A stretch of 64,000 bases of DNA from positions 58,695,899-58,759,898 of the forward strand of contig CP136067.1 of assembly GCA_032622095.1 (NCBI GenBank). Direction: 5' to 3'. This document shows, piece after piece, positions 46,387 through 57,209 of the stretch (positions are counted from its first letter, which is position 1; each line of letters starts with the position of its first letter). This DNA is from Siphonodentalium dalli. Taxonomy: Eukaryota > Mollusca > Scaphopoda > Gadilida > Siphonodentaliidae. The notes below the pieces were generated by a model. It was given only the letters and a program-made list of their open reading frames with translations, was not told the DNA's origin and did not search any database. The translations under genes and the position numbers were made by a program.

Positions 46387-47330
46387 CAGGGTTTCCGCTA
46401 GGGGGTAGGGGAATGGGGCCTGTTTGTAGATAGGGGAAAACACGAACACCTGCTTCGAAAATTTTGAAAAGAGCAACACTAGAAATGCATTGTCCAGCAC
46501 GCCCAGAACGCGAATTACGATTATAATTCTGGTATGTATACATTCTCAAAATTAAAACAAGAAATGTAATAATTTACATCGTTTATGTGATACAACAGTC
46601 AGTCAATTAACCACATTATTGTGATTGAACTGAGTGAAATAAAAACGAACTTTTAACTGATACTATACTTATTTCCGGTGGGTAGAATAATTAAATGTAC
46701 TATGATATTTCGTACCAGTTAAAATTCAACTATACTCTTCGCATGAGGAGGTGCCTCGCCAAGTCATCAAGGGAAGTTCATGACCAACAGTAACATTCAC
46801 TCGTCTTTTAAAAATTAATTCGATCTACGAACACTGGTTTAAAAAGCTTGGAACTATTTTGTTGTCGCATTCAATCATTTGGGGGTCGCACAATTGAAAT
46901 TACCTCGAGAGAATTGCTGCTATCGGTGGGAAAGTGTTACCTATGATGCTTCATTGGGCGGGGGGGGGGGGGGGGGGGGGGGTCACACAATTGAAATTGA
47001 CTCGAGAGTATTGCTATCGGCGGGAAAGATATATACTTGGTAACCAACGAAGCTATGACGCTTCATTGGTAGAGTTACGTCACAAATATTGCATTCGCAT
47101 CGTACACAAAATATATCGTTTCCGGCTATATATTACGAATCGATATACTGAGGGTTTTACGGTTACACGAAATTCCAGGGTTTTCAAGGAGTTTGCATTA
47201 AAACAAGGGGTTCAAGGGCCCTGGGAGGGGAATGCGTCAGGGGAAAACTCAGGAAAACTTGGCTAGGGAAAACTTGGCTAGGGGAACGGGGCCGTCGAAG
47301 GGACCCCCTGCCGGTATAGCGGAATCCCTG
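46387..47330. mobile_element. hAT-like element, 944 bp, with G23 tract
   Basis: Ends CAGGGTTTCCGCTAGGGGG (left) and TATAGCGGAATCCCTG (right), a TIR of about 15 bp. The 7-bp direct repeat CCTCAAC lies at 46380-46386 and 47331-47337. Inside, a module of about 95 bp with CACAATTGAAATTACCTCGA (CACAATTGAAATTGACTCGA in the second copy) and GCTTCATTGG is duplicated on both sides of a run of 23 G (46960-46982). No transposase. Confidence 0.85.
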
Positions 47331-47560
47331 CCTCAACAAACATTGATTAATGTGAATATAAATATAACTGTTCTTATGGCGTAACTTAAGCTTGATTTGA
47401 ATGACCTGACATGTCAAAATTTATTTTGTAATGGTTTTTGGGAATGGATTATATGTAACATATTGTCTTGGTTTGTCATGTAGGTGTTTGTTTTTATGAT
47501 TATTTTAACCCTTTAATATTTATACCGTCTCCTATTCAGTTATAAATTAATACATTGGAA

Positions 47561-47830
47561 TATTTATTGAATTTATTGTGATAGTTACTATCTATATCTT
47601 ACCTATATTCAGGATATTGATACAGTCAACTACAGCTTACTAACCCAGAACTATAAGTAATACTATGGATATAGTCAAATACAGCTTACATGTACTATGC
47701 AAGAACTATAATTAATAGTGAATATTTATTGAAGTTAGTGTGACAGTTATTATCTATAGGTTATCTATATTAAGGTTATGGATATAGCAAATACAGCCTA
47801 CTATGCACAAACTATAATAAATAGTGGATG
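47561..47830. repeat. Tandem duplication, period about 162 bp
   Basis: TATTTATTGAATTTATTGTG at 47561 and TATTTATTGAAGTTAGTGTG at 47723 begin two units sharing GTTATTATCTATA, ATATAGCAAATACAGC-like and CTATAATTAATAGTG phrases. Confidence 0.75.
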
Positions 47831-48307
47831 AGTTCTGCGAGTTTTAAAATTTCTAACTTAAATCACCAATTATAATTAGAGATAATTCTCAGTGTTTTAA
47901 ATTAAAAAATAATGGTAGGTAACTGTTGTATCGCAATCCCAAAACATTGAGATAACTTTGAGTCTGTAACTAAAAAAAAAGAGAAGTAACTCTGTACTTA
48001 GAAAGTTCCAAACCAGTATAAGTTAACTCTGGGACTGCACACCAAAAACAAGATCAATCTTAAACTGCAATATTTGTGCTCTGCACTTTCAAATTAAAAA
48101 CACAAATGTTGATTATTTAGCCTCACAATTTAAAAAGGAGACACTCAATCAACAATTAAAATGGATTATCGCGCTGAAGCTTGCACCTCCACAAATAATA
48201 AGATCACCCAATCTATACATCTAAAAAATTAGTGGCAACCATGAGCCTGGAACAGAAAAACTAATGGTATGGGAAGTCAAATGATTCAAAAACATTAGTG
48301 AGGAAAC

Positions 48308-48433
48308 TTGCAACCTTTAACTTTAGACAATAAGTTGAAACTTTCGCATGAAAGCTCACCTACAACAAAATTGCAACCTTTAACTTCAAACAATAAGCTG
48401 AAACTTTTGCATGAAAGCTCACCTACAACAATA
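48308..48433. repeat. Tandem duplication, period 63 bp
   Basis: TTGCAACCTTTAACTT at 48308 and 48371. Both units end GCATGAAAGCTCACCTACAA. Confidence 0.88.
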
Positions 48434-49459
48434 TTCTGTACTATTATATAAAGTTAGAACCTGATACTCAAAAGTAATTGGTGCTGACTGATCCTAAAGA
48501 ACAATATAGGATGAACTATTCAACCTAAATTAAAAAAAATGTTGTGAGCCCTCAAAACAAAACCAGGGAGAGATAACCGCTAGCCAACATGAACTAACAA
48601 ACTAACTTGACCCATCTGCTTGTTAATTTTTTTGTGCAATTCTGTCCTCTGGGCGTAAACCAGCACGTTATGTTTTAAATTGTCACATTACAACATAATT
48701 AATCACCAGTGTCTTATGCTTGAGGACAACTGATTGTTTTACTTACCTGTGTGTACACATGAAAACTCCCAATTCACTAGGACTCATTTAAATTCGAGAC
48801 ATAGCTTAGATTAGGACAAACACATTCTTTGTTGTGTTAGTATCTATTACCAGGTTGTATGGGATGTAGCAGCCTAATTACTGGGTCACATCCTTTGATT
48901 CTCTGGTGGATCAAAGATAAGACTTTTCTGTGTGTAAGTCTGTCCGAGATTAACTGTCATTCTGTTTTTCTTAGGTAATCCTTTTTCTATTAAATTTTGA
49001 CTTTACTGAAGAATTTTGAGCTTACAGTAATTTACCACAATATATTCGGTTACAAATTTGCTGGATCAGATGTGTTACAGTGTAACATAAGCAATTAAAA
49101 GCTGGTTTAATTTTGACCGAAAAAAGTTTTTTTATTTAAATCTGGCTTAAAAAAGTGCTTAATTTAAAACATGGCCCAGTTGATCTGGTAATATTATTTG
49201 GAGAAAATGGCAGTCTTACTACTTGTCTGAAATTCATGCTTTATTGAATTTGTGATTTAAAAGCAATATATTTCCTTTTAACCTTGAATTTGGAATAGTA
49301 GAAACACTTAACTTTTTTCATGACATCATTCTTGGTTTATTTCTAGGGCTAAGTGATGCTCTGCATGAACTTTCAACATGACAACCTGAGATCGAAAGTC
49401 AGAATAACACAATATTATGTAATATCCCACAAATGCTAAAAATAAAAAAATGGCTAACC

Positions 49460-49610
49460 TTTCTATACTTATTGATGAGTAGTTCCCTAGGAAATGTGCA
49501 GATAATATATTCAACAAAGGACGTTTGTTGAACATATCATCTGAAATTTGTTTCTCACCTGTCTGTCATCTACTTATATATTCTGAACGCCCCTCCAGAT
49601 GAAAAATACA
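49460..49610. mobile_element. Family B MITE, partial
   Basis: CTATACTTATTGATGAGTAG then TTCCCTAGGAAATGTGCAGA, and CGCCCCTCCAGATGAA at the far side. Confidence 0.6.
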
Positions 49611-50162
49611 GTAAAACTTCTCCAAACCAGACCCTCTATAAACTAAATCCCTCTCCATACTGAACAAATTGTCTGGTCCCGAATTCACCCAAGTGCATTC
49701 TCACTAAACATTCCCTCCTGGAAATTCTCTATTCTGAGCTTCGGACGGCTTTTCTAGTCCATAAGTGAAGGAATACATTAATTTTTACCTCCGAAATCCG
49801 AACACGAAAATCGACCCCAATCGAATGCATGTGCGGTAGATTTGACATACTTGATGCTGAGCTCTTGTTGGCTTTGGTGAAGACTAGGGATCCTCTGAGT
49901 TGAAATCAGTGGTCTACATTCAACTCTGAGCATTTGTTTTTGTGATGGCTCATTCATTGTGACAGGTTCTTTATTATTGGTTCTTTATATTGGTGACAAT
50001 ACATTACCATCATGTACTTTTAGCGAGCTTCATTAGTGTTTAGTTTGGATAGTGGTCGTAAAAATAAGTGACCACCTCAGCGCAATGATAGATGTCAGTG
50101 CTCTATTCTCTGTGAAGTCACCATTGTTCACTCAATATGTGAAATAAGCACCAAGTTATCTA

Positions 50163-50870
50163 GGTTTGGAGTTTGGGATGATTTCCGGGAGGATTTAGAA
50201 GGGCAGTATGCCCTCCCCTACAACCCGCTTGTTGGATGCTGTGTTGCCGCTGAAGAGCGTTGTTGATTCATGCCCCGCAGCAGGAAGTGACTTAGACCTT
50301 GATCTTTTTCTTTTTTGCTTTCTTTTTTTTTCTATCGGTCGGTGTTGTTGTTGTTGCTTTGGTTCGTGGTGCGTCGTCGAGATCTTTGTTATTGCTGTTT
50401 TCTCGTTTTCTGTTGTGGTAAGCATTACATGCCGTGATGATTCTCATTTTTTTCATCTTTATCGGTTTCCTTCAAGTACTTGTCTATCATGTCACTATGT
50501 TCAGCATCCGACCTGATGGAAATTGTGGATTTGCTGCTGATGCTGCTGTTGTTGCTGTTGGTGGAGATGGAGGACACTGGTATGTGTTGGTACTCAGTTG
50601 TCGCAGGTGAAAATGTGTCCATCTCTACCTCGAAGTCAGCGGCAGGAGCGTCGTGGGTGGTATCAGCGTTCCTGTCTCCATTGACCTCGGTGACGATAGC
50701 AGAGACATCCGGGTTGACATCGGCGTCTCTGCTTCTGGTGGTGGTATTGTCGGGTTGAGGCCGAGTGGGGGGAGCTGGGCGTCTCTCAGCTCTCCCCTGT
50801 TTCCACTTGGCCTTCCTGTCTGCATCTCTTCTTTTGCGGGAGGGGGTCTTCTTGTTTTTCCGCCTCCTTT
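50163..50870 (-). mobile_element. Retroposed insertion with 12-bp duplication and hairpin tail
   Basis: Perfect direct repeat CCAAGTTATCTA at 50151-50162 and 50871-50882. On the minus strand the insertion starts near 50870 with an open frame and ends with the hairpin tail (GGGTTGTAGGGGAGGGCATA, finishing CATCCCAAACTCCAAACC). No poly-A. Variable 5' extent with a fixed 3' end and 11-12 bp duplications is the signature of target-primed reverse transcription by a LINE-type machinery. Confidence 0.82.
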
Positions 50871-50874
50871 CCAA
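50195..50874 (-). pseudogene. Basic, Ser/Thr-rich coding fragments within the retroposed insertion
   Basis: Two overlapping minus-strand frames. The first (about 149 codons) starts MERRRKNKKTPSRKRRDADR and becomes Ser/Thr/Asn-rich. The second (about 76 codons) has a KKRKQKRKRSRSKS patch. A single frameshift would join them, so they may derive from one earlier protein. I recognise no domain and no reverse transcriptase. GC content is above the local level. Confidence 0.5.
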
Positions 50875-51325
50875 GTTATCTAATCAGACACCCGCTGTTA
50901 TAATCCTGTTCAAAGCCGAACAATAGACTGCTAATTAAATCGGTATGCATGTATAAGAGTACGAAACTACAATACCTGTGCTACATAAATTTTGTCAGCA
51001 ACATTTTCCAACACTGCGTATCACCGTAAAATTGATTGTTTCCAAGGTTTCCTGTCTTATATTTGCATGTATCTTAATATACCAAGTTTTTAATTCTTGT
51101 TATACCATGTTTTATCTATTGATTATATTTTACTAGCTGAAACAGGCTCCCTTTGGGAGCCTTTATTCAGTGTCAGTGAAATGGTTTATAATAATGTACT
51201 ATATGGGAAATTGAAGATATTTTGGTTTCTTCAGGCGCCAATTTCTTTTCTCTATCTGACTATTGTCTTTTCCTACATATTGAATTGTTACATTAGTAGG
51301 TGAATGTATCATATTTTTCTTTCAG

Positions 51326-51564
51326 AATCTCGATACATCTCGAGGGATGAGAACAGATACGGTGGTGGATACGGAGAGAGTCGGTATATAAGCAGCGGAG
51401 ATAGGCTGGGCGAGAGCAGGCTGGGAGAGAGCCGATACATATCAGGTGGTGGTAGCCGGTATATTTCAGGTGGAGCTATCTCTACAGGGAACAGGGCGTC
51501 TATAATGAGAAATGATGCAATGGAGCATGAAGCCGGACAAAATGAAGCCCTTGAACATGATGTG
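51326..51564 (+). CDS. EPS8: EPS8 exon 7: SRYIS-repeat insert
   Basis: The acceptor is TTTCTTTCAG and the donor GTAAGA; 239 bases. It encodes residues 229-308. The first two thirds are Ser/Arg/Tyr/Gly-rich, with four SRYIS-type repeats (ESRYIS, ESRYIS, ESRYIS, GSRYIS) and related GESRL units. The last third (MEHEAGQNEALEHDV) aligns with the acidic segment before the QILNHILDDIE block of vertebrate EPS8. Entry phase 1 matches exon 6 across a 15.6-kb intron. The repeat insert is not a feature of vertebrate EPS8 that I recognise. Confidence 0.9.
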
Positions 51565-52228
51565 GTAAGATTTATGTAGAATTAAATTGGTTCAGCATTC
51601 GCTGCCAATCTCGCATAGTCATTGATTGCATTACCCATATATGCATAAAATACTTGTATTTACATCCAGAATGCTTGGCAAGATGTCCATGTGGTGGCGT
51701 GGTAGCAAAATATGGTGCAGAATATATGTTTGTAGAATGAGGTCCCCCAGAAGGTTAAATTAGCAAGTGTTTTAGAAAGAGTTTCTTTTTATTTCTTTTT
51801 TGTTTCTCCATATCCCCAAATTGGCAGAAGACACTACGCATAATCAAGGTGCGCATTTGGTGCATATCACCATCTTCACCATCTAGGAAATTAAATATGT
51901 CTAGGACTCCCATAGCAGATGAGGCCATGCAGAATGAGGTCCCCAGAGGATGAATTTGGTGATGCTAGCCCATTGTACAGGGTAGCGTCACTAAATAAAC
52001 CCTCTGGGGACCTCATTCTGCAAATGACCAGCACCACATTTTGAGGCCTGACCCGAACACAGGTGATCTACGAGTCTGCCTGCAAACTCATTGGCTAGAT
52101 GATTGAATGTTGGTTACTATAAAAAATGACAATATGGAGACAAGTGTTCCTATTGTTATTACACATACATTGAATGCAAAATGATTGAAGCCAAATTGTA
52201 TAGTGTATGATGTTTTCTTATCTTTCAG
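51565..52228 (+). other. EPS8 intron 7 (664 bp)
   Basis: Phase 0. Contains a family D hairpin at 51929-52021 and a fragment of another at about 51735-51775. Confidence 0.7.
51929..52021. repeat. Family D hairpin repeat (best copy)
   Basis: GCAGAATGAGGTCCCCAGAG at the left and CTCTGGGGACCTCATTCTGC at the right, a perfect 20-bp stem; the inner arms (GGTGATGCTA and TAGCGTCACT) pair imperfectly. Confidence 0.92.
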
Positions 52229-52358
52229 CAATTATTGAACCATTGTTTTGATGATATAGAAAAGTTTGTATCACGGCTGCAACAGGCAGCTGAGTCATAT
52301 AAAGAACTAGAGCGGAGGCGACGAGACCGAGGAAAAAAGGCGAGGAAAGCAGCTGGAG
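52229..52358 (+). CDS. EPS8: EPS8 exon 8: conserved helical block
   Basis: The acceptor is ATCTTTCAG and the donor GTATTT. It encodes QLLNHCFDDIEKFVSRLQ, then QAAESYKELERRRR and a basic tail (GKKARKAAG). This is one of the best conserved EPS8 blocks: vertebrate copies read DVQILNHILDDIEFFITKLQKAAEAF followed by a KRKKNKK-type basic patch. Phase 0 in, phase 1 out. Confidence 0.95.
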
Positions 52359-54099
52359 GTATTTTGAATAATAATTTTCCTTGTAAAAAGCAATCAAACC
52401 AGAATGATATACATGTATACCAAACACATCATGCATTGCGATCGATCTGCATTGAGAAATGTACGTAAAATAAGCTAATAATGGTGTAGATTTATATTTT
52501 ACTAGAAGGGGCGTTATAATTTATCCACCTCTCACTGCCTCTATTGCCTACATAAAGTCTGTCTAATAAACGTTACATTTATTATGCCAATGTAGCTTTA
52601 TTAGGTCAAAATAGCTTTATTAGGTTAGTATTACTTTCATGATGTAATTATATATGCAAATTGCGCAGGTAACTAGGGACGTCAACCTGCCAAAATTACT
52701 TCATTGTGATTTTGAAACGTTTTTACCATCCATAATTCACCACAATTGATACAAAAATTCATAAAAAGATATGTGTTTTCGCTGTAAAACATCTATAAAA
52801 CATTACAACAATGCCAGTCTAGAATAACTATAAACAAAACCAACGAACTATTTCACGCTAAGCTGGACTCCAGTTTTCCCCACGTTATGAATACTAATAA
52901 GTTTGCTTGATCTCATAAATGTAAGGGCATCATCGAAGTGGCAAATGTAAAACTTAGGAAAATGACAGATATTCCCCACAAAAAGAAAGTTGTGTGCAGT
53001 GGATAAATAAAATATGTTGGTATTAAATGCTGTCACTTAAACTGTTTATGTCCATTCGGGGATTTGGCATCTATTGTAAGGTTTGTTAAGTGTGTTTGGT
53101 GTTGATTCCGCACCAGTCTGATATTTTTTCTCATGAATGTGAGTTGAGTAGCAATAAAATTTGATAAGATGCTCACGTTTGTTGTAGCCATTATGGATAT
53201 CTTAGTAACCCTGCCTGGTATCCTGTCACACAAACACTGATGCAGGTATGCATACATTGCCAGTCCTTCGATTTTGAGGCGCATAATTACTCTTGCGTGC
53301 CATTGCGCACCCGGAAATGAAAATGTAGTGTGCAAAAGGTTGCTCGCCCCATGTTCTTGGTTAAGTTTACTCAATATAGAAACTAATGATTAACTAATAC
53401 AGATTCCGAGTCACAATGAAACAGATTCCAGTCCATGACAAACAGGAAAGAGTAAACGATATGGATTACCAATTCGCCATAATGACTAATCAGTAACAAT
53501 GCGATCCCATTTGAAGTCGGCCAGGGAATATATTCCCTTGATTCTGCAGTGTACAAAACAATCCCAGAGAGGAACACTTTTATTTTGTTTGAAGTTTTAT
53601 TTTATTAAAATAGCACAAAGCAATGTTATTGGAGTGTATTATATACATGCACATGCGACAGTTATAACTTATATTTCCCGTTAGGTGCACCAAAGCAGAA
53701 TTGCGCACCTGGTTCCAAAATCAAGCGCACAATAAACTACGCACCTGCGTTTTTCAAAATGGAAGGACTACATTCACATTTTCACTTTGTAAGATAAATG
53801 TAGTTCGAGCCAGGTTTATTGTAAAACAATAAGATTTTCAACAAATTGATGTAATTCCAATAATTATTACTGTAACAGGTTTTTGTTCACCACAGAAAAA
53901 TATTTGTTGCAATTAGTGAATATCCCTATTCAACAATTGCAATTATTATCTAATCTACCCGCCCACTATTTTAATTTGTTAAACACTGATGACAAAGTCA
54001 CACTTTGCTGTTAACTTGACAAAGTGGTCATGCAGGTGAGAACATTACTGTTAAGAGTGATGCTTGATAATACACTCTCAAAATTTATGTTGATTTCAG
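52359..54099 (+). other. EPS8 intron 8 (1.7 kb)
   Basis: Phase 1. Open frames here do not resemble proteins. A GCGCAC-rich patch recurs (53290-53310 and 53680-53745: TTGCGCACCTGG, CTACGCACCTGCG). Confidence 0.6.
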
Positions 54100-54188
54100 A
54101 TGGCATGCTTGGATTGAGGGCAAGACCACCTCCTGCCCAAGATTTTATCGACATATTCCAGAAGTTCAAACATTCATTCAATTTACTG
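54100..54188 (+). CDS. EPS8: EPS8 exon 9: conserved core
   Basis: The acceptor is TTTCAG and the donor GTGAGA; 89 bases. It encodes [18 protein letters not shown] followed by [12 protein letters not shown]. The family equivalent is GVLTLRAKPPPPDEF then FQKFKHGFNLL. Enters in phase 1, leaves in phase 0. Confidence 0.95.
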
Positions 54189-54555
54189 GTGAGAATTTTG
54201 CATTAATTATCCCTATTCATATTTATATTTTTGTAGTTATTTTCACTTAGTTACATTTTACATACTTAAAGTAACATGATATTCAAGGTTAAATATTATT
54301 CAAGGTTAAATATGGATGATAGCTTTGGTTTGCTTTTGTTGCAGTCTTATATCAAATTGGCTGTTAAGTATATAGTTATAACAACATTGTTGACCTTATA
54401 ATCTTGTAAGTTTGGTACTAGTTACTTTTGAGTATCTTAGTACTCAAATATTAGAATTACCCCAAATTTTGTTTTAAAAGATAAATGATAAATAATAATT
54501 TATTTGTATTGTTCAAGACTAGACTACTTATTACACATTTATTTGTCTGTTTCAG
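54189..54555 (+). other. EPS8 intron 9 (367 bp)
   Basis: Phase 0, AT-rich. The phrase ATTCAAGGTTAAATA is duplicated near 54280-54310. Confidence 0.7.
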
Positions 54556-54794
54556 GCTAAATTGAAAGCCCATATACATGACCCGAATGCTCCAGAACTT
54601 ATACATTTCCTATTCACACCGCTGAGTCTAATCTATGAGGCTAGCCGAGACCCTTACCACGGTGGGCAGGATTTACCCGACCAGGCGGTATCACCACTGC
54701 TGACACTTGAAGCTAAGCAGTTACTTCTTCACTGTCTGACATCGAAGGAACAAGAACTCTGGCAGATACTGGGCAGACACTGGACTAATACCAG
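54556..54794 (+). CDS. EPS8: EPS8 exon 10: conserved core, continued
   Basis: The acceptor is TTTCAG and the donor GTATGC; 239 bases. It begins AKLKAHIHDPNAPELIHFLF, continuing the family block AKLKSHIQNPSA..LVHFLFTPL. It then carries SPLLTLEAKQLLLHCLT and a W.ILGRHWTNTR segment, equivalent to vertebrate SPLL....DFLN...W..LG..W...R. Predicted helical and cytoplasmic. Phase 0 in, phase 2 out. Confidence 0.95.
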
Positions 54795-55739
54795 GTATGC
54801 TTTGTATGTGTGAATATGTCACTCATTCGAATACCGCTTATTTCGTAGTACAATTGCCACTATACCCTCCCATTAACTGAATATCCAGTTGGGAATCTTG
54901 GATATTGTAAGTATGCTTCTTATATATGTGAGTCTCTCATAGGGAGTGTCGCATATATAAGAGAATGCTCTGGCTTACACAGTCAAGTTAATATTGTTAG
55001 GCAAATGTATTCTCTTATATATGCGAGCCTCCCTATGGTAGACTCACGTATATAAGAGAATGCATTGGCACAGGGTTTTCGCAAAATTTCAAGAAGCTCC
55101 AGTCATGGAAGGATTAAGCGAGGATGGGTAATCAATGCCCTATGAATGGGGCAATAATCATGTAAATGCATTGAAACTAATTTACTTTTGAATGCGCTAT
55201 ATAGATGCATCGATTATTTTAACATGATCTAGCAATGCTTGTACGTTGCTTTTTAAACCCATATAGGATCTAAGTGTTTTTATAGGCCATTAGGCCTACT
55301 TATTATTGCCAACTCAACTGCTGCTACTACTTAATTATAACAGATTAAAATGTGAAAATTGACACTTCATTGAGATAAGACATTTCGGTGACCGATATGT
55401 TATTTTTATTAGTTCAGATGCATTTAAAACAAACTTTCGAGAATAAAACAATATTTTTTTTTATATTTTCTTGAGCTAATGATCTTGACTTTTCAAAATA
55501 TTAGATATCCCCCATTGCAACGGTATAACATATGTAATTTAGATTATATAACTGATTTGAGAAATTAATCAAAATAGCTCCATCTGGTACAAAAGTTACA
55601 CAACAAAATTACTTTTCATCAAATCTGTTTCCACTCCACAACACCAGAATAATATGTAATATTGGCCTATATAAGCAAGTAATCATCTCTATGTCTTGAC
55701 TTGAAGAAAGTAGCCAGTGATCCAATTTTTTTCTTTCAG
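54795..55739 (+). other. EPS8 intron 10 (945 bp)
   Basis: Phase 2. A family A MITE occupies about 54865-55113; the remainder shows nothing. Confidence 0.7.
54865..55113. mobile_element. Family A MITE, inverted, left end eroded
   Basis: Contains two hairpins (GCTTCTTATATATGTGAGTC with CGCATATATAAGAGAATGC, and TTCTCTTATATATGCGAGCC with CGTATATAAGAGAATGC) and ends AGCTCCAGTCATGGAAGGAT-TAA. Confidence 0.75.
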
Positions 55740-55890
55740 AAATGAATATGATGGCAGGATACCACCATACATACCACGTTTCTATGATGGGTGGCAGCCA
55801 GCAGCCAGTTGGGTCGAAATGCGGGATGGCCCATCAACAGCATCATTTGGAGGCGCAGTTGCCTCCCATGCTATAGAACGGACTAGAAAT
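55740..55890 (+). CDS. EPS8: EPS8 exon 11: IPPYIPRF block
   Basis: The acceptor is TTCTTTCAG and the donor GTAAGA. After completing an Arg codon it encodes NEYDGRIPPYIPRFYDGWQP, equivalent to the family's IPPYVPRFRNGWEP, then a less conserved stretch ending HAIERTRN. Phase 2 in, phase 0 out. Confidence 0.94.
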
Positions 55891-56128
55891 GTAAGAATCT
55901 TCTTATTTCATGCAGTCATACCTCACTTGTTCAGCACAATGATATTTATATTACATTGAAATTGCATATTGGTAAAATATGAAGGATCCCAGGTGACTCA
56001 CGGTTGGGGTGCACAGGGCATTATGCCATGCCAAGCAACGCAATAGTGGCAAAGGTGGTTTGATTACCAATAAGCACAGATTTATTATTCCACAGAAAAA
56101 TGGAGGTATTCTCAGTGTAACATGTTTA

Positions 56129-56620
56129 TTATACCCCAACAACGGGGTATACTGGAATCAGCTTGTCCGTCGTACCGTCCCGTCCGTCCATCCATCCGTC
56201 CGTAGACACAAATTTGTCCTGAGTTTTTCTCAGTCGTTTTTTAATCAATTTCCGTGAAACTTGGCACAGATATCAACCACCATGGGAATCTGTGCATCTG
56301 CGATCCTGACGTCTGTCGGACTTTTTTTGGTGTAGTTATCCCCCTTTTCGACAGAAAATTTATGCAACATGTATAATTTTGTCCGAGCTTTTATTCCTAC
56401 ATTTTTAGGTCATTTTTTTTTTAAACTTGGCACAGATATTTAGTACCATGGGAATCTGTGCACCTGTGCTTATGACATCTGTCTGACTTTTTTTGGTGGA
56501 GTTATCCCCCTTTTTTCGACTTAGAACATTATCGCAACATTCATAATTTTGTCCGAGATTTTATTCCTACATTTTTCGGTCTACAGGTTTAGGATTAGGG
56601 ATAGGGGTTAGGGTTGTGCA
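56129..56620. repeat. Family I repeat with internal duplications
   Basis: Head hairpin TATACCCCAACAACGGGGTATA-type, then TCCGTCCATCCATCCGTCCG, then three modules with AATTTTGTCCGAGCTTTTAT or AATTTTGTCCGAGATTTTAT, GAAACTTGGCACAGATAT-like and TACCATGGGAATCTGTGCA. It ends near a degenerate TTAGGG-like run at 56585. Confidence 0.7.
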
Positions 56621-57014
56621 CCTGCAATGGGAATCTGTTATCTTATAATTTTAACTTAATGTTTACTGACATGGGGGGGGGGGTGTTTGTAAGTTTGTCA
56701 GTTACTTAACTTGGCGTGGGCTAATGGTTTCAACATTCAGTGGAATGATTTTCCAATGAAATTAACGTTCTGGGAGGTCTATCAGATACTGCTAAAACTG
56801 ACATTGTGATGTGGTGTAGTGGTTCTAACAGTGAGTACCAGCGACTAACCAAAGACACAAATATTCATGTTTATGATGGAAAAAAACATCTCAATGGAAT
56901 TTGGTCCATATCTTCGGAGTTCATATTATTTCAGGCTAAACAAAATATGACTCTGCTTCTGTTAATCCATATGTGTCACCCAGAACCTTTTACTGTTGAT
57001 AATATCCCGCAGCA

Positions 57015-57209
57015 TTGATCATTATTCACTATTTCATGATGGGAGTTGTGCTGGTGCAGCATGAAAGACCCTGTGCCAGTGCATTCTCTTATATATGCTA
57101 GTCTCGGGGAGCCCCGCATATATAACATAATACACTGGCTTACAAGGTCAATGTAAATATTGTTAGGCCAATGTATTCTTTTATATATAAAAGACTCCCT
57201 ATGGAAGGG
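57015..57209. mobile_element. Family A MITE, inverted, left end eroded
   Basis: GTGCTGGTGCAGCATGAAAG, then CCAGTGCATTCTCTTATATA, then CATATATAACATAATACACT; ends CTATGGAAGGGTTAA. Confidence 0.7.

Larger units (their letters stand above)
35710..51325 (+). other. EPS8 intron 6 (15.6 kb)
   Basis: Phase 1 at both ends, which argues that no exon with a frame-changing length was missed. Very repeat-rich; elements are listed separately. Stretches 42860-43840, 44800-46070 and 48440-49450 show nothing nameable. Confidence 0.7.

Noticed and set aside
53033-53374. 113-codon minus-strand frame as an intronic nested gene
   Set aside because: No recognisable domain, splice support or start context; an open frame this long is expected by chance in a 64-kb window.
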